A program made the translations under genes and the position numbers. From contig NZ_LR594036.1 of assembly GCF_901542335.1 (NCBI RefSeq), forward strand, positions 806,001 through 870,000: a DNA stretch of 64,000 bases, read 5' to 3'. The stretch's first letter is position 1, and every line of letters begins with the position of its first letter. The notes under the pieces were generated by a model that saw only the letters and a list, made by a program, of their open reading frames with translations, did no database searches and was not told the origin of the DNA. Source of the DNA: Streptococcus porcinus. GTDB taxonomy: Bacteria; Bacillota; Bacilli; Lactobacillales; Streptococcaceae. Shown in pieces: positions 31,559-40,911 of this stretch.

Positions 31559-34500
31559 GTGAAAAGTAAAATTCGCTCGAAAAAATTAATTATGCTTCAG
31601 TTATCACTTGCTGCAACAAGTGTTTTATTAACCCAAGTAAGCAGTGTATCAGCTACTGAATCAAATTCAGAAGCAGTCGTTTCGAAGCAGGTAGAGCAAC
31701 CTGTTGCTATCAACTCAACAACTGAGTCAGTAGAAACTACTGAGCAGGTTGGTAAGGAAGTAGAAGCTAAAGAAACAATTACTGAACCAGTTTCTGAAGA
31801 ACAACAAAAACCATTGATTGATCAAGTAGATCCTTCAAATGTTAAAGAACTTTGGGAAAAAGTTGGTAAAGGAAAAGGAGCATTAATTGCTGTCATTGAT
31901 TCTGGAATTGAACAGACGCATGACATGTTAAAACCTAGTGATAGCAGTGATTTAAAATATAAAAGTGAAGAAGAAATAGAAGCTAAGAAAAAAGAGCGTG
32001 GGATTGATAGAGGAAAATGGGTAAATAATAAACTTGTTTTTTATCATGATTATAACTCGGGAGTAAACTCTCCAAAGGCTAATAACGATAATCTATATCA
32101 CGGAACCCATGTTGCTGGCGTTGCTACAGGTTCAATGAAAAGTGAAAAAAATGAACTTTTAATGGAGGGAGTTGCTCCAGAAGCCCAACTAATGTTTTTA
32201 AAAGTTGGGGAAACAAAAGTTATGTCTGAAAAAGAAAATCTGTATGCTTTAGCGATTGAGGATGCAATTGCTCTTGGTGCTACAGCTATTAACATGAGTG
32301 TTGGGAATGTTGGTAAAGCCAGTGACGAATTAAAAGAGAGTGTTCATAGAGCGTTAAATGCAGCTAGAGAAAAAGGGGTAGCAGTTGTTGTTGCAGCTGG
32401 AAATGAATTTGCAATGGGAGGCTCTTCCTTAAAACCTTTAGCTAAGAATCCTGATTTTGGTGTTATTGGGACACCTGCAACGACAGATGATGTTCTTACT
32501 ATTGCAGCTTATGTTGCACCAGAAACTATAAGTGAAGTTTTTACTGTTAAGGCTAAGAATGAATCAAAAGAATTAGCGGTAACTGTGGCTAGTCCTTTCC
32601 CTAAAGGAAAAGAACTGAATTTTGTTTACATTGGGGATGGTTTAGAAAATGATTACCGTGATAAAGATGTCAAAGATAAGGTTGTCGTTGTAAACTATGG
32701 AGGTGTTAAAACTTCAAAAGCAACTGCTGAACTTGCTCAATCTAAAGGAGTAGCTGGCGTTCTTGTTCATCACAAAGATTATAAGCGACCTCTCTTACCT
32801 TTAAATTATCACGGGCAATTACCTATGGGTTTTATCAGTCTTGAAGATTTTGACTATCTTAAGTCTTTAGACGAAGCTACTTTAAGCTTTGATCGAAAGA
32901 AAAAACTTGTAGCAGTTCCTGGTGGTAGACAAATGGCAAACTTCTCAAGTTGGGGGCTATCTGCAGACGGTAATATGAAACCTGATCTATCTGCTCCAGG
33001 CTATGAAATTTATTCTCCATCTTTGGGCAATACCTATAGTCCAATGTCTGGAACAAGTACAGCTAGTCCACACGCTATGGGAATTGTTAGTCTAGTACAA
33101 GAATATGTTAAGAAAAAATTCTCTCAATATAGTCCTGAAGAGCAACTAAGATTAGTCAAAAATATTTTAATGTCAACAGCAAGTCCAATTATTAGTCCAG
33201 ATGATAATACCTATTACTCACCTCGACTCCAAGGCGCGGGTGCTATTGATGCCAAAAAAGCTATTGCTACAGAAGTCTTTGTGACAGGAACAAACGGTTT
33301 AGCAAAAATCAATTTAGGTGATGTCTCAAATACATTTGTATTAAAAGTCAAATTACATAATATGAGCAGTCAAGCCAAGCAGTTTAAGTACTATGCAACA
33401 GTACTCACAGATAAAGTTGAAGATGGCAAAATGACACTACGTCCTAAGGAATTATATAAAACGGATAAACAAGAGGTTAATCTTGCTCCTAATGAGGTAA
33501 AAGAGGTTACAATCACAGTTGATATTAGTAAGTTTGATACTGAATTAAGTAGTAAAATGATTAATGGCTACTTTGTAGACGGTTTCGTTCATTTTGACAC
33601 AAACGATGGAGTTCAAAATGCTCTTTCAATTCCTTTTATTGGTTTTAAAGGCAAATTTGCTGATTTAGAAGCTCTAGATAGCCCGATCTATAAGAGCCTT
33701 GAAGGTACCTTCTATTACACTCCAGAAGCAGAACAAGATAAATTAGACTTCAAAGTTGATGGCATTCAACAAATAAAAAATAGCCACTTTACAGGCTTGA
33801 TGACAGATTTTACACCTTGGTCAATAGTAGAAGGAAGTAAATCCGAAGAGTTTGTAGCTGAACTTTCTCCAGAGATTTCGACTGAAGATTTCCTTGGTTC
33901 CTATACAAAAGAAGGAGATGAGACAGTTCGACGCTTCCATTTCCAAGATGGTAAGCCATATCTCGCTATATCTCCAAATGGTGATAATAATATGGACAGT
34001 CTTGTTTTTAAAGGTATTTTCTTAAGAAATACTAAAGATATTAAAGCACAAGTCTTTAAAAATGATGATTTAACAACTCCAATTTGGGAAAGCCAAGTTA
34101 CACCGTTTGCTCAAAAACACGTCAATACTAATGAATTAAAGCAAGGTGTCTTGGAGAAAACAAGATGGGATGGTAAAGATTCTTCTGGTGATACCGTAAA
34201 AGAAGGAAAATATGTTTATCGTGTAATTTATACCCCAATTGCAAAGGGAGCTAAGGAACAGTTTGTGGACTTCAATATTTTAGTTGATTTAACTTTACCA
34301 GAGCTTCCTAAGGGTATTAGTTTTGATTCAGAAAAAAGAAGTTTGACAATTCCAAAAGTCTTTAGTGAGCACTCAAATAACGCTTACCGGGATCGTCTTT
34401 ATTACAAATATGGAGATGAAATTGTTAATTTTATTTTCTTTGACAGAGATGAAAATGGTCAATTTATCTTACCAACAGAAATTGAAGATGAGTTGAGCGG

Positions 34501-34951
34501 AGAAATGATTACAATCGATATTAGTAAAACGGATCGTTTATACTATGTACTAGAGGATAGAGCTGGTAATTATAGTGCTATCACACTTGAAGAATTGCTT
34601 AAAAATAAAGAAAATGAGAAATCAAATGAAATTCTTGTAGGTCAACAAACTCCAGTTTTACCTGAAAAGGAAAATCAATTAAACAAGCAAAGAACTGTTG
34701 TAAAACCACTTGTCTCTATAGATGAGCAAAAAGCATCTCAAAACAATGCAAAATCACTTCTCAAAGAACTACATATAACTAAAGAAGGCGTTGATTCTAA
34801 AGTAGCTAATGTCGTAGAAGGACAAGAAAAAGAAAATTCATTACCTATGACGAATGATTCACAGAAAACACATAAAGTTTTAGGTAGCCTAGCTCTTATT
34901 TTAGCTTTAGTTTTAGCTTCTATATCATTCTTTAAAAGAAAATTACATTAA
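31559..34951 (+). CDS. C5a-peptidase-like cell-wall subtilisin protease (LPXTN anchor)
   Basis: 1130 aa from a GTG start 8 bases after GGAGG. Signal peptide residues 1-32. The S8 catalytic triad is Asp114 (AVIDSGIE), His181 (HGTHVAGV) and Ser500 (MSGTSTASP), with a protease-associated insertion between His and Ser. Fibronectin-like domains follow, including the conserved ISPNGDNNMD and EKTRWDGKD of ScpA/ScpB. The C-terminus has a sortase signal LPMTN (1095-1099), a hydrophobic span and KRK. ScpA also uses LPXTN. Homologues cleave complement C5a; substrate specificity here is inferred. Confidence 0.88.
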   Translation: MKSKIRSKKLIMLQLSLAATSVLLTQVSSVSATESNSEAVVSKQVEQPVAINSTTESVETTEQVGKEVEAKETITEPVSEEQQKPLIDQVDPSNVKELWEKVGKGKGALIAVIDSGIEQTHDMLKPSDSSDLKYKSEEEIEAKKKERGIDRGKWVNNKLVFYHDYNSGVNSPKANNDNLYHGTHVAGVATGSMKSEKNELLMEGVAPEAQLMFLKVGETKVMSEKENLYALAIEDAIALGATAINMSVGNVGKASDELKESVHRALNAAREKGVAVVVAAGNEFAMGGSSLKPLAKNPDFGVIGTPATTDDVLTIAAYVAPETISEVFTVKAKNESKELAVTVASPFPKGKELNFVYIGDGLENDYRDKDVKDKVVVVNYGGVKTSKATAELAQSKGVAGVLVHHKDYKRPLLPLNYHGQLPMGFISLEDFDYLKSLDEATLSFDRKKKLVAVPGGRQMANFSSWGLSADGNMKPDLSAPGYEIYSPSLGNTYSPMSGTSTASPHAMGIVSLVQEYVKKKFSQYSPEEQLRLVKNILMSTASPIISPDDNTYYSPRLQGAGAIDAKKAIATEVFVTGTNGLAKINLGDVSNTFVLKVKLHNMSSQAKQFKYYATVLTDKVEDGKMTLRPKELYKTDKQEVNLAPNEVKEVTITVDISKFDTELSSKMINGYFVDGFVHFDTNDGVQNALSIPFIGFKGKFADLEALDSPIYKSLEGTFYYTPEAEQDKLDFKVDGIQQIKNSHFTGLMTDFTPWSIVEGSKSEEFVAELSPEISTEDFLGSYTKEGDETVRRFHFQDGKPYLAISPNGDNNMDSLVFKGIFLRNTKDIKAQVFKNDDLTTPIWESQVTPFAQKHVNTNELKQGVLEKTRWDGKDSSGDTVKEGKYVYRVIYTPIAKGAKEQFVDFNILVDLTLPELPKGISFDSEKRSLTIPKVFSEHSNNAYRDRLYYKYGDEIVNFIFFDRDENGQFILPTEIEDELSGEMITIDISKTDRLYYVLEDRAGNYSAITLEELLKNKENEKSNEILVGQQTPVLPEKENQLNKQRTVVKPLVSIDEQKASQNNAKSLLKELHITKEGVDSKVANVVEGQEKENSLPMTNDSQKTHKVLGSLALILALVLASISFFKRKLH

Positions 34952-34955
34952 TTCA

Positions 34956-34970
34956 AAAAAGAAAGTTCTA
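34956..34970. terminator. Left arm of a terminator split by an IS element
   Basis: AAAAAGAAAGTTCTA pairs perfectly with TAGAACTTTCTTTTT at 36208-36222. The two arms are now separated by the IS element at 34975-36203. The original hairpin would have served the protease gene and the convergent pgm gene. Confidence 0.8.
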
Positions 34971-35004
34971 AAAAGGCACTGCCCCCCTAAAATGAGACAA
35001 AAGA

Positions 35005-35050
35005 AAAACACTCCTGTTGAAATCTAGTAAACTAGAAACAGGAGTGTTTT
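35005..35050 (+). promoter_or_regulatory. Hairpin covering the IS transposase ribosome site
   Basis: AAAACACTCCTGTT (35005-35018) pairs perfectly with AACAGGAGTGTTTT (35037-35050). The second arm contains AGGAG, the ribosome site of the orfA ATG at 35054. Transcripts entering from outside would fold this and shield the site, a known self-protection device of insertion sequences. Confidence 0.65.
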
Positions 35051-35053
35051 ATT

Positions 35054-35320
35054 ATGGGAAAAAACATATTCTTGGGAAACGAAACTAGCTTGTATCAAAA
35101 TGAAGAATGCAGGCAAGTCTAACAAGGTTATTATGGAAAATCTAGGTATAAAAAATGATAGTCAAATCTATACTTGGATGAAATGGTACGAAAATGAGGA
35201 ACTTCATCGTTTCCATCAAGGTGTATATGGCAAGGGATTAGAACAGTTGTCTGAAGTGGAACAATTACAATTACAGGTTGACCTCTAAAAAAGTATCGAG
35301 GCTTGATAAGGAAATCGATA
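35054..35320 (+). pseudogene. IS3-type transposase orfA, frameshifted
   Basis: The ATG frame (MGKNIFLG) shifts after a run of six A residues; the true helix-turn-helix sequence TYSWETKLACIKMKNAGKSN continues in another frame to QLQLQVDL, where a second missing base at about 35284 ends it. The expected remainder LKKYRGLIRKSIK follows in the third frame. Two frameshifts therefore inactivate orfA. Confidence 0.8.
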
Positions 35321-36165
35321 AAATAAGTCTTATCAAGCTTGTGGAAGACTATAAAAAGAACTACCCGATTGCTGTCATTCTAGACTGTTTTGATGTTAAG
35401 CGGTCGACCTATTACCGTTGGAAAAAGGAATTTGAGAAACCACACAAAAGAGATAAAATCATTGAATTAATTGAACAGCTCTGCGTGGAAAATCACTTTA
35501 TTTATGGCTATCGTACCATTACGCGTTTACTTAAAAAAACCTACGGACTGACTGTTAATACAAAGAAAGTCTATCGTATCATGAAAAATAATGGCTGGCT
35601 TTGTCGGACACGTACCAAGAAATCGCCAAATCTAGGTAAAGCTTATTATTTGACGGATAACAAATTGAATCGGGATTTCCATGCCGATAAGCCTATGGAA
35701 AAGCTTGTAACAGATATTACCTACCTAAATTTTGGTAACGGTAAATTGTATCTCTCTTCAATTATGGACCTCTATAATCGTGAGATTATAGCATATACTA
35801 TCTCAGATTGTCAGGACACCGATTTTGTACTAGACATCCTTAATCAGTTAAAAATGCTTAAAGGGGCAATCTTACATAGCGATCAAGACTCAGTGCATAC
35901 TTCTAAGGCTTACTATCAGGCTTGCACGAAAAAAGGCATTATCCGATCAATGTCCCGAAAAGGAACACCTGCAGATAACGCCTGTATTGAATGGTTTCAC
36001 TCCGCCCTAAAGACTGAAACCTTTTATCTCCATGATATGAGAAAATACAACAAGGATAGTATAACAAAAATTGTTAAAATGACATAACATTTTATAATGA
36101 AACTAGAATTCAACAGAAACTAAACGATCTGTCTCCTGTACAGTACAGAAGACAGATCGCATAAA
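35320..36165 (+). pseudogene. IS3-type transposase orfB (DDE integrase), frameshifted
   Basis: The rve integrase core is recognisable: TDITYL with the first Asp, HSDQDSVHTS with the second (a Gly-to-Asp change next to it) and DNACIEWFHS with the Glu. The frame breaks after SITKIVK at about 36079. The missing C-terminus FYNETRIQQKLNDLSP continues in another frame to a stop at about 36165. Confidence 0.82.
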
Positions 36166-36207
36166 AGTGTTTTTCTTTTGTCCCGCTATTGGGGTACAGT
36201 GCCAAAC

Positions 36208-36222
36208 TAGAACTTTCTTTTT
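36208..36222. terminator. Right arm of the split terminator
   Basis: TAGAACTTTCTTTTT, partner of 34956-34970. It still lies directly downstream of pgm but can no longer form a short hairpin with its partner. Confidence 0.8.
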
Positions 36223-36224
36223 GA

Positions 36225-37943
36225 TTAATCTTTTACAAAGGAATTGATTTCAGCTTCAATATTTTTGATTTTCATCTCTGCATCAGAAAGGGTAGCACCT
36301 ACAGTAGCGATGTAAAATTTAATTTTAGGCTCTGTTCCAGAAGGTCTTACAGCGATCCAAGAATCATCAGCTAATGTATACTTGAGAACATTGCTTGGTG
36401 GTGTTGTCAGTTTTTCAATACCATCTTTAGTTGTTGACGTTTGCTCTTGAAAATCTTCTGTTTTGATAATATTAGTAGTATTAAATTGGCTTGGCGCATT
36501 ATTTCGGAATTTATCCATAATCTTCTTAATTTCTGCGGCACCATCAACACCTGATAAGGTAACAGAAATTGTTTTTTCAGCAAAATAGCCATATTCTTTG
36601 TAAATTTCATCAATACCATCAGCCAATGTCAAACCTCTGGAGCGGTAGTAAGCTGCAATTTCAGCAACAATTAGAACGGCTTGAATAGCATCTTTATCAC
36701 GTACAAATGGTCTGATAAGATAACCAAAACTTTCTTCAAAGCCGAACATGTAACTATAATTATGTTTTTCTTCAAATTCTTGGATTTTTTCTGCAATAAA
36801 TTTAAAGCCAGTAAGGACATTAAACATGGTCGCTCCGTAACTTTCTGCAATCTTTGTTACTAATTCCGTTGAAACAATAGATTTTGCAAGTGCAGGATTT
36901 TCAGGCAAAGTTCCTGCTTGTTTATGAGCTTCAAGGATATATTTTGCAATAATTGCGCCAATTTGGTTACCTGATAAGTTCCGATATGAACCGTCAGCTT
37001 GACGAATTTCAACACCTAGTCGATCGGCATCTGGATCGGTAGCAACAAGAACATCAGCGTTAACTTGACGACCGAGCTCCTCAGCGAGGGCGAAAGCAGC
37101 CTGACTCTCAGGATTAGGTGATGTCACTGTTGAAAAATCAGGATCTGGTTTAGCTTGTGCTTCAACAACTTCAACAGATTCAAATCCTGCCTGTTCTAAG
37201 GCGCGACGAGTTAACATTTCTCCAGTTCCATGTAGCGGTGTATAGACAATTTTCATATCCTTACCAAATTCCTTGATAAGTTCATGATTAATGTTAACCT
37301 TTTTTACTTCTTTAAGATACTCAGTGTCAACTGCTTCACCAATGACCTCAATTAATCCCATTGCTTTTGAGTCCTCTAAGTTAGCTAATGCGATTGAGAA
37401 AGGATTTTCGATGGAACGAATAAATCCTGTCAAGGCATCAGCATCGGCAGGAGGCATCTGCCCCCCATCAGCACCATATACTTTGTATCCGTTAAAAGGG
37501 GCAGGGTTATGGCTAGCTGTTATCATGATACCAGCGAAAGCATTTAAATGACGAACAGCAAATGAGAGTTCTGGTGTTGGTCTAAGGCTCTCAAAAACAT
37601 ATGATTTAATCCCATGTGCTGCTAAAACTTGAGCAGACTCAAAAGCGAACTCAGATGAAAAGTGTCGAGAGTCGTAAGCGATAGCTACACCACGATTTTT
37701 GGCCTCTGGTCCTTTTGATTCTAATAATTTTGCTAACCCCTCAGTGGCCTGCCGAACAACGATAACATTGATACGATTTGTACCTGCTCCAATAATGCCA
37801 CGCATACCCGCAGTACCGAACTCAAGATTAGTATAGAAGGCATCTTCTTTGGTTTTTTCATCCATCTGCATTAACTCATCATGTAAATAATCTGGCAGAC
37901 TAGGTACATTTAGCCACTTTTTAAAGTTTTCTGTATAGGTCAT
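36225..37943 (-). CDS. pgm: Phosphoglucomutase / phosphomannomutase
   Basis: 572 aa. The phospho-serine is Ser144 in ITASHNPAPFNG; the metal loop is DPDADR, the sugar loop FGFEESFGY and the phosphate-binding loop RPSGTEPK. Interconverts glucose-1- and glucose-6-phosphate for cell-wall and capsule precursors. Start preceded by AAGGAG. A cre-like site lies in the promoter. Confidence 0.95.
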   Translation of the reverse strand: MTYTENFKKWLNVPSLPDYLHDELMQMDEKTKEDAFYTNLEFGTAGMRGIIGAGTNRINVIVVRQATEGLAKLLESKGPEAKNRGVAIAYDSRHFSSEFAFESAQVLAAHGIKSYVFESLRPTPELSFAVRHLNAFAGIMITASHNPAPFNGYKVYGADGGQMPPADADALTGFIRSIENPFSIALANLEDSKAMGLIEVIGEAVDTEYLKEVKKVNINHELIKEFGKDMKIVYTPLHGTGEMLTRRALEQAGFESVEVVEAQAKPDPDFSTVTSPNPESQAAFALAEELGRQVNADVLVATDPDADRLGVEIRQADGSYRNLSGNQIGAIIAKYILEAHKQAGTLPENPALAKSIVSTELVTKIAESYGATMFNVLTGFKFIAEKIQEFEEKHNYSYMFGFEESFGYLIRPFVRDKDAIQAVLIVAEIAAYYRSRGLTLADGIDEIYKEYGYFAEKTISVTLSGVDGAAEIKKIMDKFRNNAPSQFNTTNIIKTEDFQEQTSTTKDGIEKLTTPPSNVLKYTLADDSWIAVRPSGTEPKIKFYIATVGATLSDAEMKIKNIEAEINSFVKD

Positions 37944-37963
37944 TAACTATCTCCTTATTACTT

Positions 37964-37977
37964 TTTAAACGCTTACA
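37964..37977 (-). promoter_or_regulatory. cre-like site in the pgm promoter
   Basis: On the minus strand TGTAAGCGTTTAAA matches the cre consensus at 13 of 14 positions. It lies just downstream of a likely -10 (TATACT on the minus strand at 37978-37983), where CcpA would act as a block. Confidence 0.5.
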
Positions 37978-38052
37978 GTATACCATTTTCGTGGCGAAAA
38001 ATCACTTTTTTTTGTGGAAATTTGCAAATTTCTTTCAATTGAAATTTTTCAG

Positions 38053-38085
38053 AAAAAACCTCGCTTATCTCATTTAGCGAGGCTT
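38053..38085 (-). terminator. Terminator of the coaB-coaC-ECF operon
   Basis: On the minus strand GCCTCGCTAAA TGAGA TAAGCGAGGTTTTTT. Confidence 0.85.
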
Positions 38086-38091
38086 ACTATT

Positions 38092-38661
38092 TTATTTTTT
38101 TATTTTGCTTAAGGTTGGAATGACAGCCATAACAACGATAGCAGATATAACCATTTCCGCAATTGCATTTGAGGATACAATCCCAGCTAAAAGAGACTTT
38201 ATATTACCAGCAAACACACTTCCAAAGAAGATAAATATTCCTCCAAGTACAAAGATAGTGTTGGTTAGTGATCCAATAATTCCTGAAACTATTAAACCGA
38301 CCTTATTAGTAAGATATTTATAGCAAAAATAAGGTGTAACTCCAATAAGCACGCGAGGTACAATTGCAATCACTAATGAAAAAATATTACCGTGGTCTAC
38401 AAATGGTGAGAAGAGATAGCTTGTAGGAAGTAAGATAATAGTATTTGTGATAACACTGATAATTCCCATAAGCCCACCGAGCATGCTGCCGATTCGGGGG
38501 CCGTATACTATTGAAGCAACGATGACGGGGATATGAACAAGGGTTGGTTTAATAGGAAGGGGCCAAATATTGAAGACAAAGGAACTGATAAAATGTATCA
38601 GCAACATAATCGCAAAAAAGATTGATAAAATTGCGACTTCAGAGGATTTTCGACGATTCAT
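38092..38661 (-). CDS. ECF transporter S component, probably for pantothenate
   Basis: 189 aa with about six membrane helices; THVHIPVIVASIVYGP-like motif (LVHIPVIVASIVYGPRIG) seen in substrate-binding (S) components of ECF vitamin importers. It follows coaB-coaC in the same direction, so pantothenate (PanT) is the most likely vitamin; folate has also been proposed for relatives near fhs. The shared ECF energising module is not here. The start at 38661 follows GGAGAG; an ATG at 38676 is in frame. Confidence 0.7.
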   Translation of the reverse strand: MNRRKSSEVAILSIFFAIMLLIHFISSFVFNIWPLPIKPTLVHIPVIVASIVYGPRIGSMLGGLMGIISVITNTIILLPTSYLFSPFVDHGNIFSLVIAIVPRVLIGVTPYFCYKYLTNKVGLIVSGIIGSLTNTIFVLGGIFIFFGSVFAGNIKSLLAGIVSSNAIAEMVISAIVVMAVIPTLSKIKK

Positions 38662-38717
38662 TAGATAACTCTCCATTAAATTTTCTGCAAGGTTGTGGAT
38701 TTAGAGACTAAAAACTG

Positions 38718-39263
38718 TTAACCCTCGAAAAAATCAAGGATTATAGTGTAGATATCTTGAACATCAGCAAGTGCTCCTATTCCCGTATCACCACAAGCTA
38801 ACAAGGATGATTGTGGTAGAATTTCTTGATACCCAATACTCTCAAGTCGTTTGATATTTTCTTGAGTGATGGGATTAGTATACATTTTAGTATTCATTGC
38901 AGGTGCAATCATTTTTTGGGTTGTTTGAGGAAGAGCAAGAGCAACGCTCGTGACAATATTATCAGCAAAGCCATAGGCCAAGTGCGCAATAGTATTAGCG
39001 GAAGCTGGTGCGACTAGAAATAAGTCTGTCTTTTTAGCCAATTCAATATGGTTGACAATGGCCACGTCATCTTCTCGCATAATGTCAAGATGAACAGAGT
39101 TTTTAGATAGTACCTGTAAGGTTAGTGGCGTTATGAATGCTTGCGCTGCCCTAGTCATAAGTACTGTCACATTAAAACCTGCTTTGGTTAGCATACTTGT
39201 TAAATCAGCAGCTTTGTAAGCTGAGATACTACCTGTAACGGCTAATGTAATATTTTTAGTCAT
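38718..39263 (-). CDS. coaC: Phosphopantothenoylcysteine decarboxylase
   Basis: 181 aa flavoprotein of the HFCD family. Motifs TGSISAYKA, the PASANT stretch (VAPASANTIAH) and PAMNTKMY are intact. Decarboxylates 4-phosphopantothenoylcysteine. The start overlaps the coaB stop (ATGACTAA), so CoaB and CoaC are separate proteins, as in other streptococci, rather than fused Dfp. Confidence 0.93.
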   Translation of the reverse strand: MTKNITLAVTGSISAYKAADLTSMLTKAGFNVTVLMTRAAQAFITPLTLQVLSKNSVHLDIMREDDVAIVNHIELAKKTDLFLVAPASANTIAHLAYGFADNIVTSVALALPQTTQKMIAPAMNTKMYTNPITQENIKRLESIGYQEILPQSSLLACGDTGIGALADVQDIYTIILDFFEG

Positions 39264-39942
39264 TGTCAATAATCTTTCTACAAATTAGTTTAGCGATATC
39301 TGCTTTAGTTTCTAACTCAATGAGATCATCATGGCCAACTAAATAAGCGTGGTGTCGATCTTCATTTATTTGGCTTAAGTCGTTTGCCAAAATATAGGTA
39401 GCTGCATTTTTAATTAAACTTTCTCTAGCTACTGATAGCAACTTTTCTTTTTCCACATTGACTAGAAGCTTAAAGCCAATTAATTTTATTTCAGGGTTCC
39501 ACTTTTTAACCAAAGAAATTAATTTGGGTGTTTTTTTAAGAAAGAGGACTTGATAATCTGATTGCGAAGAAATTTTACTTTCTGTATTTGATTTAGTCAG
39601 TAGGGAGTCTATGTCAGAAGCTTGTTTAACATGGTCAAAATCCGTCATATAGACAGGAGTGTAGTCTGAGACTGCCATGCTATGAATTAAAACATCATGT
39701 GTTTTAACTAGAGGCTCTAGGGTTTGTGATAGGCTAGCAACATTTGTAACCTGATAAACAGATAAATGCTCATCTTGTTGAGGTTTCAGAGCATCAGGAG
39801 TAGTAACTAAAGTAACATCAAAGCCCTTTTCTAAGAAAGTTTCGGCAATCATTTTACCCAGCCTGCCTGTAGAGTGGTTAGTAATACTTCGAACAGAATC
39901 AATTTTTTCAGTGGTTCCACCTGATGTAATTAAAATTTTCAT
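39256..39942 (-). CDS. coaB: Phosphopantothenate-cysteine ligase
   Basis: 228 aa. N-terminal ITSGGTTEKIDSVRSITNHSTGRLG is the conserved nucleotide and substrate-binding start of CoaB. It joins cysteine to phosphopantothenate before CoaC acts. First gene of the operon coaB-coaC-ECF S component; divergent from the LipL-like gene. Confidence 0.93.
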   Translation of the reverse strand: MKILITSGGTTEKIDSVRSITNHSTGRLGKMIAETFLEKGFDVTLVTTPDALKPQQDEHLSVYQVTNVASLSQTLEPLVKTHDVLIHSMAVSDYTPVYMTDFDHVKQASDIDSLLTKSNTESKISSQSDYQVLFLKKTPKLISLVKKWNPEIKLIGFKLLVNVEKEKLLSVARESLIKNAATYILANDLSQINEDRHHAYLVGHDDLIELETKADIAKLICRKIIDND

Positions 39943-40072
39943 AAGTTTATTTTAACATATTTTAGAGAGCTAAGTAATGGTTTAGCTTCTTATCAGTTTT
40001 TATAGCATAATGCTCCTAATTAAGCTAAAATAGATGGAGATAAAATAGACAATCACTTGAACTGAGGAAAAT

Positions 40073-40828
40073 ATGACGAGATTAAATATTTTTAATCAAT
40101 TACCGTTAACTGTAGTGGATGATAGTAAGAAACATGCTACTGTTGTTTTAGCTTTATCAAAATCACAGAGCTTACTAGAGCTGGTTAATACTAATCATAA
40201 TCAGCTATTTTTGCATTTTTGGCCCCTAGAAAACACGGTTATACTAGGCATGATAGATCGGCAGCTTCCTTCTTTTGAGAGTGCTAAAAAATACTTAGAG
40301 AACCAAGGTTATCAAGTTGCTATTCGAAATATCGGTGGTTTAGCAGTTGTTTCAGATAGCGGTGTTCTTAATTTTTCTCTTTGCCTACCAATTGCGGGAG
40401 AGGATGATTTGAAATTTCGGATTGCAGATGGCTATTTAATAATGGTCGACTTGATAAAAGAAGTTCTTAGGTCAAGTGGAAAAGTTATTGATGTTAAGGA
40501 AATTAGCCAATCTTATTGTCCTGGTAAATATGATCTCAGTATTAATGGTAAAAAATTTGCTGGGATTGCTCAACGTCGCAAGAAAAATGCTGTTCTGGTT
40601 TCAATCTATCTAAGTGTCAGTGGTGATCAGAAAGAGAGGTGTCGCATATTGTCTCAATTCTACAAAGAAGGAAACTCTCAAAAATCAAAGATCGCCTTTC
40701 CTAATATCAATAGCCAGTGCATGGCAAATCTTTCTGATTTATTAGAAACTCCTCTTACTGTTAATCAACTTATTGATATGATTAAAGTGACCTTGAATCA
40801 AAATGGTTTTCAAATTGATCAACCATAA
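40073..40828 (+). CDS. LipL-like lipoyl/octanoyl amidotransferase
   Basis: 251 aa of the biotin/lipoate ligase fold. The motif SYCPGKYDLSINGKKFAGIAQRR has Cys149 at the place of the catalytic cysteine of Bacillus LipL, which transfers lipoyl groups from GcvH to E2 subunits by an acyl-enzyme route. A standard LplA ligase would not need this Cys. No partner lipoate genes are adjacent; fhs follows after its own promoter. Confidence 0.75.
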   Translation: MTRLNIFNQLPLTVVDDSKKHATVVLALSKSQSLLELVNTNHNQLFLHFWPLENTVILGMIDRQLPSFESAKKYLENQGYQVAIRNIGGLAVVSDSGVLNFSLCLPIAGEDDLKFRIADGYLIMVDLIKEVLRSSGKVIDVKEISQSYCPGKYDLSINGKKFAGIAQRRKKNAVLVSIYLSVSGDQKERCRILSQFYKEGNSQKSKIAFPNINSQCMANLSDLLETPLTVNQLIDMIKVTLNQNGFQIDQP

Positions 40829-40911
40829 ATTAAAAACCTTTCAATATTGGAGTCATTATCACTTGTGTTATAATGAATATATCTAAAAGACATGTATAAA
40901 AAAGGAGCCCT

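Larger units (their letters stand above)
34975..36203 (+). mobile_element. IS3-family (IS150-like) insertion sequence, decayed
   Basis: 1229 bp. The imperfect terminal inverted repeats start GGCACTG at the left and end CAGTGCC at the right, and share GACAAAAGAAAAACACT. The flanking AAA on both sides fits a 3-bp target duplication. The element contains orfA and orfB of an IS3-type transposase, both frameshifted, so this copy cannot make transposase. Confidence 0.85.
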
